Shown: positions 1 to 9,298, numbered from the stretch's first letter. The stretch: 64,000 nucleotides of DNA from Sphingomonas sanguinis (GCF_001476905.1 NZ_LDTE01000041.1:28387-92386); one strand, 5' to 3'. A program made the numbers and translations. Notes: generated by a model from the sequence alone, not told the origin.

Positions 1-1
1 G

Positions 2-448
2 ATCTTCGGCGGCACCACCAACCTGAAATATATCGCGATCACCGGTGCCGACGATGACGGCTTCGACATCGACAACGGCTATCGCGGCTTCATGCAGTTC
101 CTGATCGCGGCGCAGCGCACGCTGGGCGCGACCGCCGACAGCTTCTCGACCGAAATCGACTCGAACAATGCCGAGGACCTGCTGCCGCGCACCTTCGGCC
201 GCTATGCCAACTTCACCTTCGTGCAGACCGCCAACGCCCCGGCGGCGATCCGTCTGCGCGGTGGTGCGGACATGACCTTCATCAACGGCATCGTGAAGTC
301 GACCCAGTCGGGCGTGGCTTGCGTCAACCTGATCGCCGGTGCCGGCACCGGTGCGGACCGCACCACGATCCGCGCCGCCAATGCCGACCTGCAGGATCAG
401 GGGCCGCCGGTCTTCACCTCGGTCTATTTCAGCTGCAACGGCCGCTAA
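2..448 (+). CDS. C-terminal part of a secreted beta-helix type protein, partner of TonB-dependent receptor (partial)
   Basis: Only the last 148 residues are in the window; the reading frame is open from base 2 to the TAA at 446-448. The visible part starts with a Gly-Thr-Thr-Asn then Asp-Asp-Asp-Gly and Asp-Asn-Gly-Tyr-Arg-Gly pattern, which I recognise from large exported proteins with right-handed beta-helix-like repeats usually encoded next to TonB-dependent receptors in sphingomonads and Caulobacter. There are two cysteines near the end that could form a disulfide. Its position just before the receptor at 557 and a few kb before a type II secretion operon suggests an exported or surface protein. 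Its exact role is unknown; the N-terminus and signal sequence are not visible. Confidence 0.7.
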   Translation: MFGGTTNLKYIAITGADDDGFDIDNGYRGFMQFLIAAQRTLGATADSFSTEIDSNNAEDLLPRTFGRYANFTFVQTANAPAAIRLRGGADMTFINGIVKSTQSGVACVNLIAGAGTGADRTTIRAANADLQDQGPPVFTSVYFSCNGR

Positions 449-494
449 GGCCCCGCTGACCATGCGCCCGCTTCTGTCCGGGCGCTCTCGGCAG

Positions 495-528
495 GCCGGG
501 GTGGCGAATATCGCCGCCCCGGCTTTCC
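495..528 (+). terminator. Rho-independent terminator after the beta-helix gene
   Basis: A GC-rich stem (GCCGGGGTGGCG paired with CGCCGCCCCGGC, one bulge) with a 4-5 nt loop is followed by TTTCC. It sits between the stop at 448 and the receptor start at 557. The T-run is short, so termination may be partial and allow read-through into the receptor. A second, weaker GCGCCCG/CGGGCGC hairpin lies just upstream at 464-485. Confidence 0.55.
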
Positions 529-556
529 TCCATATCTGATACGGGAAGACCCGGCC

Positions 557-3385
557 ATGCAGCGACGCCTCGCTTATGCCACGCTCCTTCTGCTGACCTC
601 CCAGCTTGTCGCGCCCGCCCTGCTCGCGCAGACGGCGGGGGCACCGGCAGCCACCAGCACCACCGCGACCAGCCCCGACGGGCAGGCCACGCCACAGAGC
701 CAGACCCCGACCGGCCAGGACGGCCAGTCGACCGAAGAGCCGGTCGAAATCTCCGCGCCGGGCGTCGATGCCTCGGCCAGCAACGAGATCGTCGTCGTCG
801 GCCGCAACATCCCCAACACGATCCGCGCCACGCCGCAGATCGTCTCGGTCCTGTCCGCCGCCGATATCGCACGCACGGGCGAGGGCGATATCGCGGGCGC
901 GCTGACCCGCGTCACCGGCCTGTCCGTCGTGGGCGGCGGCTTTGTCTATGTCCGGGGTCTGGGCGATCGTTACTCTTCGTCGCTGCTCAACGGTTCGCCG
1001 CTGCCCAGCCCGGAGCCGCTGCGCCGCTCGGTCCCGCTCGACATCTTCCCAACCACCATCGTCGGCTCGGCGCTGGTCCAGAAGACCTATTCGGTGAACT
1101 ATCCGGGCGAGTTCGGCGGCGGCGTCATCAACCTGACGACCAAGGCGATCCCCAGCAAGAACTTCATCTCGGGCGGCGTCACGATCGCCGCCGATGACGC
1201 GACGACCAGCGAGCTGGGCTATACCTATGCGGGCGGCGATGCCGACTGGCTGGGCTTCGACGACGGCACGCGCGGCGTGCCGCAGTTCGTGCGCGACGTG
1301 CAGGCGGGCAAGGGTTCGGGCCTGGTGCTCGCCCCCGACGTCGCGCGGCTGTCCAACGCCTCGACCACGCTTCTCCAGCGCAACAATCATCTGCCCGCCA
1401 ATTGGTCGGGTGAGCTGTCGGGCGGCTCGGTGTTCGATATCGGCAGCGATCGTCTCGGCGTGATCTCGTCGCTGTCGCTTTCCAATACCTTGCGCACCCG
1501 CTCGGCGATCCAGCAGGACTCGGTGTCGCCCGATGGCACGCTGCGCAACGATTACCGCACGCTGCTGACCGACAACCGCATCGTCGCCAACGCGCTGGTC
1601 GGGCTGGGCTATGAGTTCGGCAACAACACGGTGCGCTGGACCAATGTCTACATCCACGACACGCTGAAGCAGGGTCGCGGATCGGCGGCCGAGGTCTACA
1701 ACAACGCCAGCGGCCTGCGTTTCCAGCAGAACACCAACTGGTTCGAGCGTCAGCTGATCGAAAGCCAGCTGGTCGGCGAATTCAAGCTGACCGACGCGCT
1801 GAAGTTCGACGCGCGCGGCGCCTTCGCCAACTCGAAGCGCAATGCGCCCTATGAGCGCCAGTTCGACTATCTCTGCTCCAACCGCACGACGACCGGGCTG
1901 CCGATCAGCTATGACGGTGCGAACGGCGCGGGCGGGTTCCAGTGCAACGGCGCGTATCAGGTGACGCAGCGCTTCACGCCGTTCGCCTCGATCATCTTTT
2001 CGGAATTGAACGAGAATCTGTGGACCGGCCAGGCCGACCTTTCCTACAAGATCGACAGTGATCGTCCGATCACGCTGAGCACCGGCTATTTCTATCAGGG
2101 CACGGACCGCTATTCGAGCCGTATCCAGTTCAACTACCAGACCAGCGACGGTGCGGGCACCGCGCCGGGCTTCCCCTATAATCTCTATCGCCCGGACTAT
2201 CTGCTGAGCCCGGACGTCATCAACAACGCCTGTCCGCTTCGTGCGGAGCCGAAATGCACGCTCCAGCTGCAATTCTCGACCCAGGCGGGCGCCTATGCCT
2301 ATGACGCCAAGCTCGACGTCCATGCGGGCTATGTCCAGGCCGAGGCGGAAGTGTTCGACGGCCTGCGCGCGGTGGCGGGCGTGCGGTATGAGAACGCGAT
2401 CGAGACGGTGACGCCGGTGCTCAGCACGGGCACCCGGCTGAAGAACGATTATTTCCTGCCGGCGGGGACGCTGACCTGGAACTTCGCCGCCGATATGCAG
2501 CTACGGGCGAGCGGCGCCAAGACGATCTCGCGCCCGCAGTTCCGCGAACTGGCACCCCAGCAGTTCCGCGACCCGGACTCGGACCGCCTGTTCTTCGGTA
2601 ACCCGAACCTGCGCGACAGCGAGCTGTGGAACCTCGAGGCGCGCTACGAATGGTTCTATGCGCGCGACCAGCGCTTCACGCTGGCGGGCTTCTACAAGCG
2701 GATCAAGAACCCGATCGAGCAGGTCGGCTTCTACACCGGCGCGGACGACCGGTTGCAGACGGGCTTCACCTATCTGCCCTCGGCGACGCTGTACGGTGCC
2801 GAAGTCGAGTTGCAGAAATATGTGCCGCTGGCGGGTCTGGGCGGCGACTTCTTCGCCACGCGCCGCCTCGTCGCGATCGCGAACTACACCTACACCAAGT
2901 CGAAGATCAAAGCCGACGCGACCTGCGTGCCCAACCCGGCGGTGGCGGCGGGTTCGCCCGGCCTGAACGGTTGCGCCTCGGGTTTCGGCCGGGCGCAGCT
3001 GCTGTTCCGTGACGGTGCGCCGCTGACGGGCCAGTCGGACCATCTCGTCAACCTGCAGCTGGGCATTGAGGATACGGCGGCGCTGTCGCAGGTGACGGTG
3101 CTGTTCAACTATGCCAGCAACCGCGTGACCAATCGCGGTCCGTCCTATCTGTCGGGCGACGGTTTCCAGCCCGATATCGTCGAAGTCCCCGGCATCCGTC
3201 TCGACATCGTGGCGCGCCAGGGCTTCGAGCTGATGGGCGGCAAGTTCGAGCTGAAGGCCGAAGCCCGCAACCTGACCCGTACGCGCTACAATGAACGGCA
3301 GGATTTCGGGAATGGCCGGTTCGTCTATCTGAACCGCTATAATCTGGGCCGCGTGTTCTCGCTGGGGCTCAGCACGACCTTCTGA
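557..3385 (+). CDS. TonB-dependent outer membrane receptor
   Basis: 942-aa outer-membrane receptor for energised uptake of an unidentified ligand. A signal peptide (about residues 1-25, ending in Leu-Leu-Ala) is followed by a Pro/Thr/Gln-rich linker and a TonB-box-like EIVVVGR at 77-83. The plug domain follows (about 88-205) with the conserved YVRGLGDRYSSSLLNG segment and VNYPGEFGGG. A long beta-barrel ends in the typical terminal phenylalanine (GLSTTF). This class pairs with beta-helix secreted proteins such as the one ending at 448. There is no STN signalling domain, so it is probably a plain transporter. The gene ends 18 bases before a strong terminator. Substrate cannot be told from sequence. 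Confidence 0.93.
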   Translation: MQRRLAYATLLLLTSQLVAPALLAQTAGAPAATSTTATSPDGQATPQSQTPTGQDGQSTEEPVEISAPGVDASASNEIVVVGRNIPNTIRATPQIVSVLSAADIARTGEGDIAGALTRVTGLSVVGGGFVYVRGLGDRYSSSLLNGSPLPSPEPLRRSVPLDIFPTTIVGSALVQKTYSVNYPGEFGGGVINLTTKAIPSKNFISGGVTIAADDATTSELGYTYAGGDADWLGFDDGTRGVPQFVRDVQAGKGSGLVLAPDVARLSNASTTLLQRNNHLPANWSGELSGGSVFDIGSDRLGVISSLSLSNTLRTRSAIQQDSVSPDGTLRNDYRTLLTDNRIVANALVGLGYEFGNNTVRWTNVYIHDTLKQGRGSAAEVYNNASGLRFQQNTNWFERQLIESQLVGEFKLTDALKFDARGAFANSKRNAPYERQFDYLCSNRTTTGLPISYDGANGAGGFQCNGAYQVTQRFTPFASIIFSELNENLWTGQADLSYKIDSDRPITLSTGYFYQGTDRYSSRIQFNYQTSDGAGTAPGFPYNLYRPDYLLSPDVINNACPLRAEPKCTLQLQFSTQAGAYAYDAKLDVHAGYVQAEAEVFDGLRAVAGVRYENAIETVTPVLSTGTRLKNDYFLPAGTLTWNFAADMQLRASGAKTISRPQFRELAPQQFRDPDSDRLFFGNPNLRDSELWNLEARYEWFYARDQRFTLAGFYKRIKNPIEQVGFYTGADDRLQTGFTYLPSATLYGAEVELQKYVPLAGLGGDFFATRRLVAIANYTYTKSKIKADATCVPNPAVAAGSPGLNGCASGFGRAQLLFRDGAPLTGQSDHLVNLQLGIEDTAALSQVTVLFNYASNRVTNRGPSYLSGDGFQPDIVEVPGIRLDIVARQGFELMGGKFELKAEARNLTRTRYNERQDFGNGRFVYLNRYNLGRVFSLGLSTTF

Positions 3386-3403
3386 TCCGTTTTCAATTTA
3401 GAG

Positions 3404-3443
3404 AAAAGGCCGTCGTCCGGGTGATCCGGGCGTCGGCCTTTTT
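3404..3443 (+). terminator. Rho-independent terminator after TonB-dependent receptor
   Basis: The stem AAAGGCCGTCGTCCGG pairs with CCGGGCGTCGGCCTTT (two mismatches), has a short loop and is followed by TTTTTCC. It starts 18 nt after the receptor stop codon and separates it from the convergent oxygenase gene. Confidence 0.85.
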
Positions 3444-3500
3444 CCATCAGTGCGGGGCGTGGACGTCGACAGCGCCTAGCCCGAACAAATTTGCGGTTCG

Positions 3501-4184
3501 TCACCCCTGCCAAGGGCGTTCCCGATACCATTTGGTAATCACGTACTTCACCCCGGCTCGCACCTTCATTGCCTGGTGCAGGGTGGCCGGATTGGTCGAG
3601 CCGTCCGCGCGGCGGTTGCTCCAGGCCACCATCTTGCCGGGTTCGGGCTGGATCAGCTTGTCTACCACCTTGAACCGGGTCGCACCGCCAGCCTCGGGCG
3701 TGTTGAGGTACAGCATCACCGTCCAGGTCCGATTGCCCGACAGCGCGCAATATTGGTGATAGTCCAGCCCCTTGGGCTCGAAATAATCAGTATGCTGCTT
3801 GAATTCCTGCCCCACCGCATAGCGTTGGCCCTGGATCGGCTCGCCATATTCTGGGGACAGGCCGGTCAGCATCGCGATGCGGCGTTCGGTCTCGATTACT
3901 GCCGGATCGTCGGCGGGCAGGTCGCCGGTCTCGCTGGTGCGATAGGCGGCATCGCCATTGGAATCGGCGATGGTCGACGGGCGGCGGACCGCATCGATCC
4001 GCCTCATCAGCGCGGTGCAGATTTCGGGCGTCAGCACGTCGCGCTTTACGAACAGTGTCAGCTTGGGGCTGGGCAGTCGCTGCACGCCGGGCGTTGCGCT
4101 CAATCGAGTGATGATCGGCGTCGGATCAAGGCCATTGCCCAAAGTCGGCGGGGCGTCGGGGAAGGTGTTCATCGCGATATCCAT
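3501..4184 (-). CDS. 2-oxoglutarate/Fe(II)-dependent oxygenase, prolyl 4-hydroxylase type
   Basis: About 227 aa from the ATG at 4184. The C-terminal half has the P4Hc fold signature. His131 and Asp133 (QHTDYF) and a distal His203 (TLHQAM) form the iron-binding facial triad, and Lys213 (GVKYVITKWY) is placed to bind 2-oxoglutarate. The family hydroxylates prolines or other residues or small molecules; the substrate here is unknown. Start choice: ATG 4184 has CAGG six bases upstream. GTG 4202 and ATG 4172 are alternatives in the same frame. It is divergent from the T2SS operon and shares about 93 bp of upstream region with gspC. Confidence 0.85.
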   Translation of the reverse strand: MDIAMNTFPDAPPTLGNGLDPTPIITRLSATPGVQRLPSPKLTLFVKRDVLTPEICTALMRRIDAVRRPSTIADSNGDAAYRTSETGDLPADDPAVIETERRIAMLTGLSPEYGEPIQGQRYAVGQEFKQHTDYFEPKGLDYHQYCALSGNRTWTVMLYLNTPEAGGATRFKVVDKLIQPEPGKMVAWSNRRADGSTNPATLHQAMKVRAGVKYVITKWYRERPWQG

Positions 4185-4277
4185 GTGAAACCTGTATGAC
4201 ACCCATGTTTCGGGGCTTTGACGCAGGGCTGTAACATGCCATGCCTAGACGCTGAACATGCGGACGGGGTGGGTTTC

Positions 4278-5120
4278 ATGCGGTTGAGGCTCGACGCGCG
4301 CGGACGTCGCTGGTTGCGACGGCTGCCGGTCGTGAATGTCTATTCGGTGGCCGAACTGGCGCTGATGGCGGTCCTCGCCGTTCAGGGCGCACGGCTGCTA
4401 TGGGTGATCGTCACGCCCGTTGCGCCGCTGGGCGAGTGGCGGCCGCTGGCCCCCGCTATCGCCGGATCGCCCGCCGCCATCCTCGAAGGGTTCGATCCCT
4501 TTTTCCGTTTGCAGGGACAACAGGGCGCACCCGCCGCGGTGACCAACCTGCAACTCACTCTGTTCGGCACGCGGATCGACGAGGCGTCGGGGCGCGGCTC
4601 GGCGATCCTGGCCGGGCCGGACGGTGTGCAGCGCTCGGTGTCGGTGGGCGAGGAAATCCAGCCCGGCGTGCGGTTGAAGGCGGTTGCCTTCGACCATATC
4701 ACCATCGATCGCGGCGGCGCGACCGAGGACCTGTATCTCGATCAATCCGATGCCCCTCCCGCGCCCGCCGGCGTTTCGGCACAGGGCGGTCAGCCTGCGC
4801 CGATGCCCGGATCGGTGCCGCCGCAAGGGGGCGTTCCTATCGCGCAGTTGCGCACCGATATCGGCTTCATCCCCCGTCTCGACGGCGGGCGTGTGTCGGG
4901 CCTCGTCGTCCGGCCGCAGGGCTCGGGCGCGGCGTTCCGGGCGGCGGGGCTGCGCGAGGGCGATATCGTCACCGCGCTCGGTGGCCGCCCGGTGACGGGC
5001 CCGGGCGACCTTGACCGTCTGGCGGCGGATTTCGCACAGGGCGGTTCTCTTTCCATCACGGTCGAGCGGGGCGATCAGACGCTGCCGCTCGCCCTTCAGA
5101 TTGCGGCACCACGGCCATGA
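4278..5120 (+). CDS. gspC: Type II secretion system protein C (inner membrane, PDZ domain)
   Basis: 280-aa bitopic inner-membrane protein that links the T2SS inner platform to the secretin. A basic cytoplasmic tail (RLDARGRRWLRR) is followed by one transmembrane helix (about residues 23-42), an HR domain in the middle (LFGTRIDEASGRGSAIL region), a Pro/Gly linker, and a PDZ domain at the C-terminus (GLREGDIVTALGGRPV). I chose ATG 4278 because the transmembrane segment then lies at the usual distance; TTG 4218 and ATG 4236 are possible earlier starts in frame. First gene of the operon; it overlaps gspD by 4 nt (ATGA). Confidence 0.92.
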   Translation: MRLRLDARGRRWLRRLPVVNVYSVAELALMAVLAVQGARLLWVIVTPVAPLGEWRPLAPAIAGSPAAILEGFDPFFRLQGQQGAPAAVTNLQLTLFGTRIDEASGRGSAILAGPDGVQRSVSVGEEIQPGVRLKAVAFDHITIDRGGATEDLYLDQSDAPPAPAGVSAQGGQPAPMPGSVPPQGGVPIAQLRTDIGFIPRLDGGRVSGLVVRPQGSGAAFRAAGLREGDIVTALGGRPVTGPGDLDRLAADFAQGGSLSITVERGDQTLPLALQIAAPRP

Positions 5121-7339
5121 AGAAGCTCGTCCTCGGTTCGGTTCTGGCGCTGGCTTTGGCCGCAGGCGCGCACGCCCAGACCACGCTCAACGTCCGCGAC
5201 GCCGATATCCGCGCCTTCATCGCCGATGCCGCAAAGGTGACGGGGCGTACCTTCATCATCGACAACCGGGTCAACGGCAAGGTGACGGTGGTGACCGACC
5301 GGCCGCTGTCCAAGTCCGAATATTTTGAGATTTTCCTGTCGACATTGCGCTCCAACGGATTGGTCGCGGTGCCGACCTCGGGCGGGGCGTTCCGGGTGCA
5401 GCCGGTCGACAACGCCGCGTCGCAGCCCAGCCGGATCGGCGCGGCGGGCGCGAACCGCAACGCCTATGTCACCGAGATCATCCGCCTGCGCGCGATCGAC
5501 GCGCCCAGCGCGCTGGAGACGGTGCGCCCACTGGTCAGCGCGCAAGGATCGGTCACCGCCAATCGCGCGGGCAACACGCTCGTCGTGGTCGACTTTGCCG
5601 ACAATATCCGCCGTATCCGCGAGGTGGTTCGCCGGATCGACGCCGACAATGCCTCGACCCGCGTCATCGCGCTGCGCAACGCAGGCGCGCGCGAGATCGC
5701 AACCGCGCTCCAGACGCTGGCGGGCGGTGGTGGCGGCGCGGGGCAGGGCGGGGCGGCCCCCGGCGGCACCGGCGTGTCGGTGGTCGCCATCGACAGCTCG
5801 AATTCCATCGCGTTGCGCGGCGATCCGTCGAGCGTCGCGCGCTTCGCCCAGATCGCGATCGACCTGGACAACAAGGCCAAGAGCGGCACCGAAATCCGCG
5901 TCGTCTTCCTCGAAAACGCCGATGCCGAGCAGCTTCTGCCGGTGCTCCAGCAGTTGGTCGGCCAGACACCCGATCCGGTGCAGGAAACCACCCTGTCGCG
6001 CGGCAGCTTCACCCAGACCAACAACCAGGCGGGATCGGCGGCGGGCACCTCGATCGCCCAGCGTATCCAGCCGGTCGCCCAGCCCCAGGCCTCGAACGCG
6101 CCGGGCGCCGGTGGCCAGAACGGACAGCCGCCCGCGATCAGCACGCAAGGCGGCCGGACGGCCGCGGTCGTCACCCGCTTCGTCGGGGCGAACGCCATCG
6201 TCATCGCCGGGCCCGCCGATATCCAGCGCCAGATCGGCGAGGTCATTCGCCAGCTCGACGTGCGCCGCGAGCAGGTGCTGATCGAGGCGATCGTCGCCGA
6301 AGTCTCCGACCAGACCGCCAAGCGGCTGGGCGCGCAATTCCTGCTCGGCAGCCTGTCGGGCGGTGCGTTCGCGGCGTCGACCTATGGCAACACCGCGCCG
6401 AACATCCTGCAGATTGCGGGCGCGGTCGGTGCGCAGACGCTGGGCGGCAACCGGACCGTCGTCGTCGCCCCCGACGGGACGCGCACCGAAACCAACGTGC
6501 CCAACCAGGCCTATAACCAGCTGACCCAGTCGGCGGTGCAGTCGATCCTGGGCACCACCGGCGGCTTTGCCGGGTGGGGCGGACAGATCGGCGACACGGT
6601 ATTCGGCGCGATCATCAACGCGGTGAAGAGCGACACGACCTCGAACCTGCTCCAGGTCCCGCACATCATCACGCTGGACAATCAGCAGGCGCACAGCCTG
6701 GTCGGCCAGGAAATCCCGGTGACGACCGGCCAGGCATTGTCGAACAATTTCGACAATGCCTTCCGCACGGTGCAGCGCCAGAATGTCGGCATCCAGCTGG
6801 ACGTGAAGCCGCAGGTCAATGCGGGCGGCTCTCTGAAACTATATGTGCGCCTGGAAGTCAGCTCGATCGCAGGACCCGTGTCGAGCAACAATAGCGAGCT
6901 GATCCTGAACAAGCGCGCGTTCGAGAATGTCTTCACCCCCGATGACGGCCAGATCACCGTCATCGGCGGCCTGCTCGACGATAACGAGCGCCGCACGATC
7001 GAGAAGATTCCGCTGCTCGGTGACATTCCGGGTCTGGGCGCGCTGTTCCGCTCCAAGGCGCGCAGCCGGTCGAAGACGAACCTGATGGTCTTCATCCGCC
7101 CGACGATCCTGCGCACGCCCGAGGACAGCCGCCGCGTCACCGAGCAGCGTTACGGCTATCTCCGCCAGCTTCAGGGCTATGCCCAGCCCGGCGTCGAGCC
7201 GTCGATCGACGAACTGGTCCGCGACTATATGAACGCCGCGCCGCCGATCCCGCACGCGCCGATGCCCGGCAATATCGAGGACCCGCGCATTGCGGTGCCC
7301 GTCGCCAAGCCGGTCGAACCGATCAAGCGCCGTGACTGA
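5117..7339 (+). CDS. gspD: Type II secretion system secretin
   Basis: 740-aa outer-membrane channel of the T2SS. A signal peptide (residues 1-20, ending AHA) is followed by the N0 domain (NVRDADIRAFI), N1-N3 ring-building repeats, a Gly/Gln-rich insert around 300-345, and the secretin core with VPHIITLDNQQAHSLVGQEIP, a GxxS-type segment and a C-terminal QITVIGGLL and IPLLGDIPGLGALFR. The tail after about residue 690 is long and Pro-rich and could hold the pilotin-binding S-domain, but no pilotin gene is seen here. Its start ATG overlaps the gspC stop, and its last codons overlap gspE by 8 nt. Confidence 0.96.
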   Translation: MKKLVLGSVLALALAAGAHAQTTLNVRDADIRAFIADAAKVTGRTFIIDNRVNGKVTVVTDRPLSKSEYFEIFLSTLRSNGLVAVPTSGGAFRVQPVDNAASQPSRIGAAGANRNAYVTEIIRLRAIDAPSALETVRPLVSAQGSVTANRAGNTLVVVDFADNIRRIREVVRRIDADNASTRVIALRNAGAREIATALQTLAGGGGGAGQGGAAPGGTGVSVVAIDSSNSIALRGDPSSVARFAQIAIDLDNKAKSGTEIRVVFLENADAEQLLPVLQQLVGQTPDPVQETTLSRGSFTQTNNQAGSAAGTSIAQRIQPVAQPQASNAPGAGGQNGQPPAISTQGGRTAAVVTRFVGANAIVIAGPADIQRQIGEVIRQLDVRREQVLIEAIVAEVSDQTAKRLGAQFLLGSLSGGAFAASTYGNTAPNILQIAGAVGAQTLGGNRTVVVAPDGTRTETNVPNQAYNQLTQSAVQSILGTTGGFAGWGGQIGDTVFGAIINAVKSDTTSNLLQVPHIITLDNQQAHSLVGQEIPVTTGQALSNNFDNAFRTVQRQNVGIQLDVKPQVNAGGSLKLYVRLEVSSIAGPVSSNNSELILNKRAFENVFTPDDGQITVIGGLLDDNERRTIEKIPLLGDIPGLGALFRSKARSRSKTNLMVFIRPTILRTPEDSRRVTEQRYGYLRQLQGYAQPGVEPSIDELVRDYMNAAPPIPHAPMPGNIEDPRIAVPVAKPVEPIKRRD

Positions 7340-8945
7340 CGCACGCGAACCCCTCCCCACGGGCGACACGGTCCCTCTGCCACTGGGCACGCCCCTCCCG
7401 CAGGCGGGAGCGGATGGGGGAGGGCACCCCGCTCTCCCGCTCCCCCCGCCCGACGAAACGCCCGAGACGCTGGAACTGGTCGCGCCGCTGACCATTCCTT
7501 ACGCCTATGCACGCAAGTTCGGCACGGTCGTCCACACCGCCGATCCGCTGACCATCGCCTTGCGCGAAAGCGCGGACCCGCGCGCCTTGATCGAGCTGCG
7601 CCGCCATATCGGCCGTCCCTTCGCCATCACCCGTGTCGAGGCGCCCGCCTTCGATCGGCTGCTGTCCGATGCCTATGCCATGGACGGACAGGCGACCGCG
7701 ATCGCGGCGGTGGGCATGGGCGACGAACTGGACATGCTGGCGGACGGCATCCCGACCGCCGAGGATCTGCTCGACACCGCCGACGACGCGCCCGCCATCC
7801 GCCTGATCAACGGCATCATCGCCGACGCCGCGCGCAACGGCGTGTCGGACATCCATATCGAGCCTTATGAGACCGGCCTCGTCGTCCGCATGCGGATCGA
7901 CGGCGTGCTGCGCGAGACGCTGCGCATGCCGCCGCATGTCGCGCCGGTGGTGGTCAGCCGCATCAAGGTCATGGCGCGACTCGACATCGCCGAGCGGCGG
8001 GTGCCGCAGGACGGGCGCATGGCGCTGACGCTGGGCGGCAAGCTGCTCGACGTGCGTGTCTCGACCCTGCCCAGCCGGGCGGGGGAGCGCGTGGTGCTGC
8101 GTATCCTCGACAAGGAGAATGCGGGCATAGACCTCGACGCGCTGGGCATGAACCCCGCGATGTACGCGCTGCTGCGCGAGGCGCTGAGCGAGCCCAACGG
8201 CATCATCCTGGTCACCGGGCCGACCGGATCGGGCAAGACGACCAGCCTGTACGCCGCACTGCGCCTGCTGAACGATGGCAGCCGTAACATCCTGACCGTC
8301 GAGGACCCGGTCGAATATGCGGTCGAGGGCGTGGGGCAGACCCAGGTCAATGCCAAGGTCGGCCTGACCTTCGCGGCGGGCCTGCGCGCGATCCTGCGCC
8401 AGGACCCGGATGTGGTGATGGTCGGCGAAATCCGCGACCGTGAGACCGCCGAGATCGCGGTGCAGGCCTCGCTGACCGGGCATCTCGTGCTGTCGACGGT
8501 GCACACCAACGATGCGGTCGGCGCGATTACCCGGATGCGCGACATGAAGGTCGAGCCGTTCCTGCTCGCCTCGACATTGCGCGCCGTCATCGCGCAGCGG
8601 CTGGTGCGCAGGCTGTGCCCGGCGTGCAAGCGGCCGGTCAAGGCCAAGCATACGGTGGCGCCGCTGCTCGGTATCGAGAACAAGGCGATCGTGTACGAGG
8701 CGGTCGGCTGTCCCCAGTGCAACGGCACCGGCTATAAGGGCCGGACCGGCGTCTATGAGGCGGTCCGCGTCGACGACACGATCCGGCGGCTGATCAACGA
8801 CGGCGGTGATGAACAGGCGATCGCCGCCCACGCCTTTGCCCGGCAACAGCCGCTGGCGGCGGCGGCGCGGACGCTGGTGCTGGACGGCGTGACCACGGCG
8901 GAGGAAGCCATCCGCGTATCCCGCCGCGATTCCGACGCGGGATGA
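7332..8945 (+). CDS. gspE: Type II secretion system ATPase E
   Basis: 537-aa cytoplasmic hexameric ATPase that powers pseudopilus assembly. Walker A GPTGSGKTTS, an Asp box, Walker B VVMVGEIRDRETAE and a His box (LVLSTVHTNDA) are all present. A C-terminal zinc module has two CxxC pairs (CPAC and CPQC). The start is GTG 7332, which overlaps the gspD stop by 8 nt; upstream ATG 7290 would overlap gspD by 50 nt. Odd feature: the first 35 or so residues are a Pro/Gly-rich stretch encoded by a palindromic intergenic-type repeat (7351-7446), so the N1 domain that docks on GspL is preceded by an unusual extension. Confidence 0.95.
   Translation: MTDAREPLPTGDTVPLPLGTPLPQAGADGGGHPALPLPPPDETPETLELVAPLTIPYAYARKFGTVVHTADPLTIALRESADPRALIELRRHIGRPFAITRVEAPAFDRLLSDAYAMDGQATAIAAVGMGDELDMLADGIPTAEDLLDTADDAPAIRLINGIIADAARNGVSDIHIEPYETGLVVRMRIDGVLRETLRMPPHVAPVVVSRIKVMARLDIAERRVPQDGRMALTLGGKLLDVRVSTLPSRAGERVVLRILDKENAGIDLDALGMNPAMYALLREALSEPNGIILVTGPTGSGKTTSLYAALRLLNDGSRNILTVEDPVEYAVEGVGQTQVNAKVGLTFAAGLRAILRQDPDVVMVGEIRDRETAEIAVQASLTGHLVLSTVHTNDAVGAITRMRDMKVEPFLLASTLRAVIAQRLVRRLCPACKRPVKAKHTVAPLLGIENKAIVYEAVGCPQCNGTGYKGRTGVYEAVRVDDTIRRLINDGGDEQAIAAHAFARQQPLAAAARTLVLDGVTTAEEAIRVSRRDSDAG
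7351..7446. repeat. Palindromic repeat (family A) inside gspE coding sequence
   Basis: The core at 7390-7424 (CCCCTCCCGCAGGCGGGA then GGATGGGGGAGGG) matches the repeats at 17432, 33091, 39541 and 63913, which are all intergenic. Here it is in frame in gspE and encodes Pro, Leu and Gly residues. It fits a mobile palindromic element inserted into the flexible N-terminal region. Confidence 0.8.
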
Positions 8946-8975
8946 GTGGAGTGCGCGCTCTCCTCAAATACCGTA

Positions 8976-9298
8976 CCTCCCCGGCGAAGGCCGGGGTCCA
9001 GTTGCTGTGCGCCGTGAATTCAAGTTCACGCGAAGCCGCGAAGCCGCGAAGAGAGATTGGGTTCGCGCAGAGGCGCAGAGAACGCAGAGAGACTGTCCCT
9101 TCCGCGCAAGCGGCCTTCCTATCTCGGCCGATTGGAAAAGCTGTGCGCTGCCGCGCACGAGACTTCTCTGCGCCCTCCGCGCCTCTGCGCGAACATGCCC
9201 TTCTTCGCGGCTTCGCGGCTTCGCGTGGGATAAGATTTCGATCTGAAACATTGCGTCCGCGCTGTCACCGCAACTGGACCCTGGCCTCCGCCGGGGTG
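8976..9298. repeat. Nested inverted repeats filling the gspE-gspF gap
   Basis: This 381-bp gap (8946-9326) inside the T2SS operon has no convincing gene. It consists of three nested inverted arms. The outer family C arms are at 8976-9005 and 9271-9298 (CCCCGGCGAAGGCCGGGG type). A perfect 26-bp pair lies at 9027-9052 and 9202-9227 (GCGAAGCCGCGAAG type, family D). Inside are imperfect arms of GCAGAGGCGCAGAG type around 9060-9092 and 9162-9192. As RNA it could fold into a hairpin over 300 nt long. It separates gspE from gspF, which elsewhere in the operon are tightly packed. Confidence 0.85.

Noticed and set aside
5096..6694. 532-codon antisense frame opposite gspD
   Set aside because: Same GC-bias effect; composition is Arg/Ala/Asp-rich with no domain. 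The sense strand is a clear secretin.
7323..8846. 507-codon antisense frame opposite gspE
   Set aside because: Antisense shadow of the T2SS ATPase with no recognisable domain.
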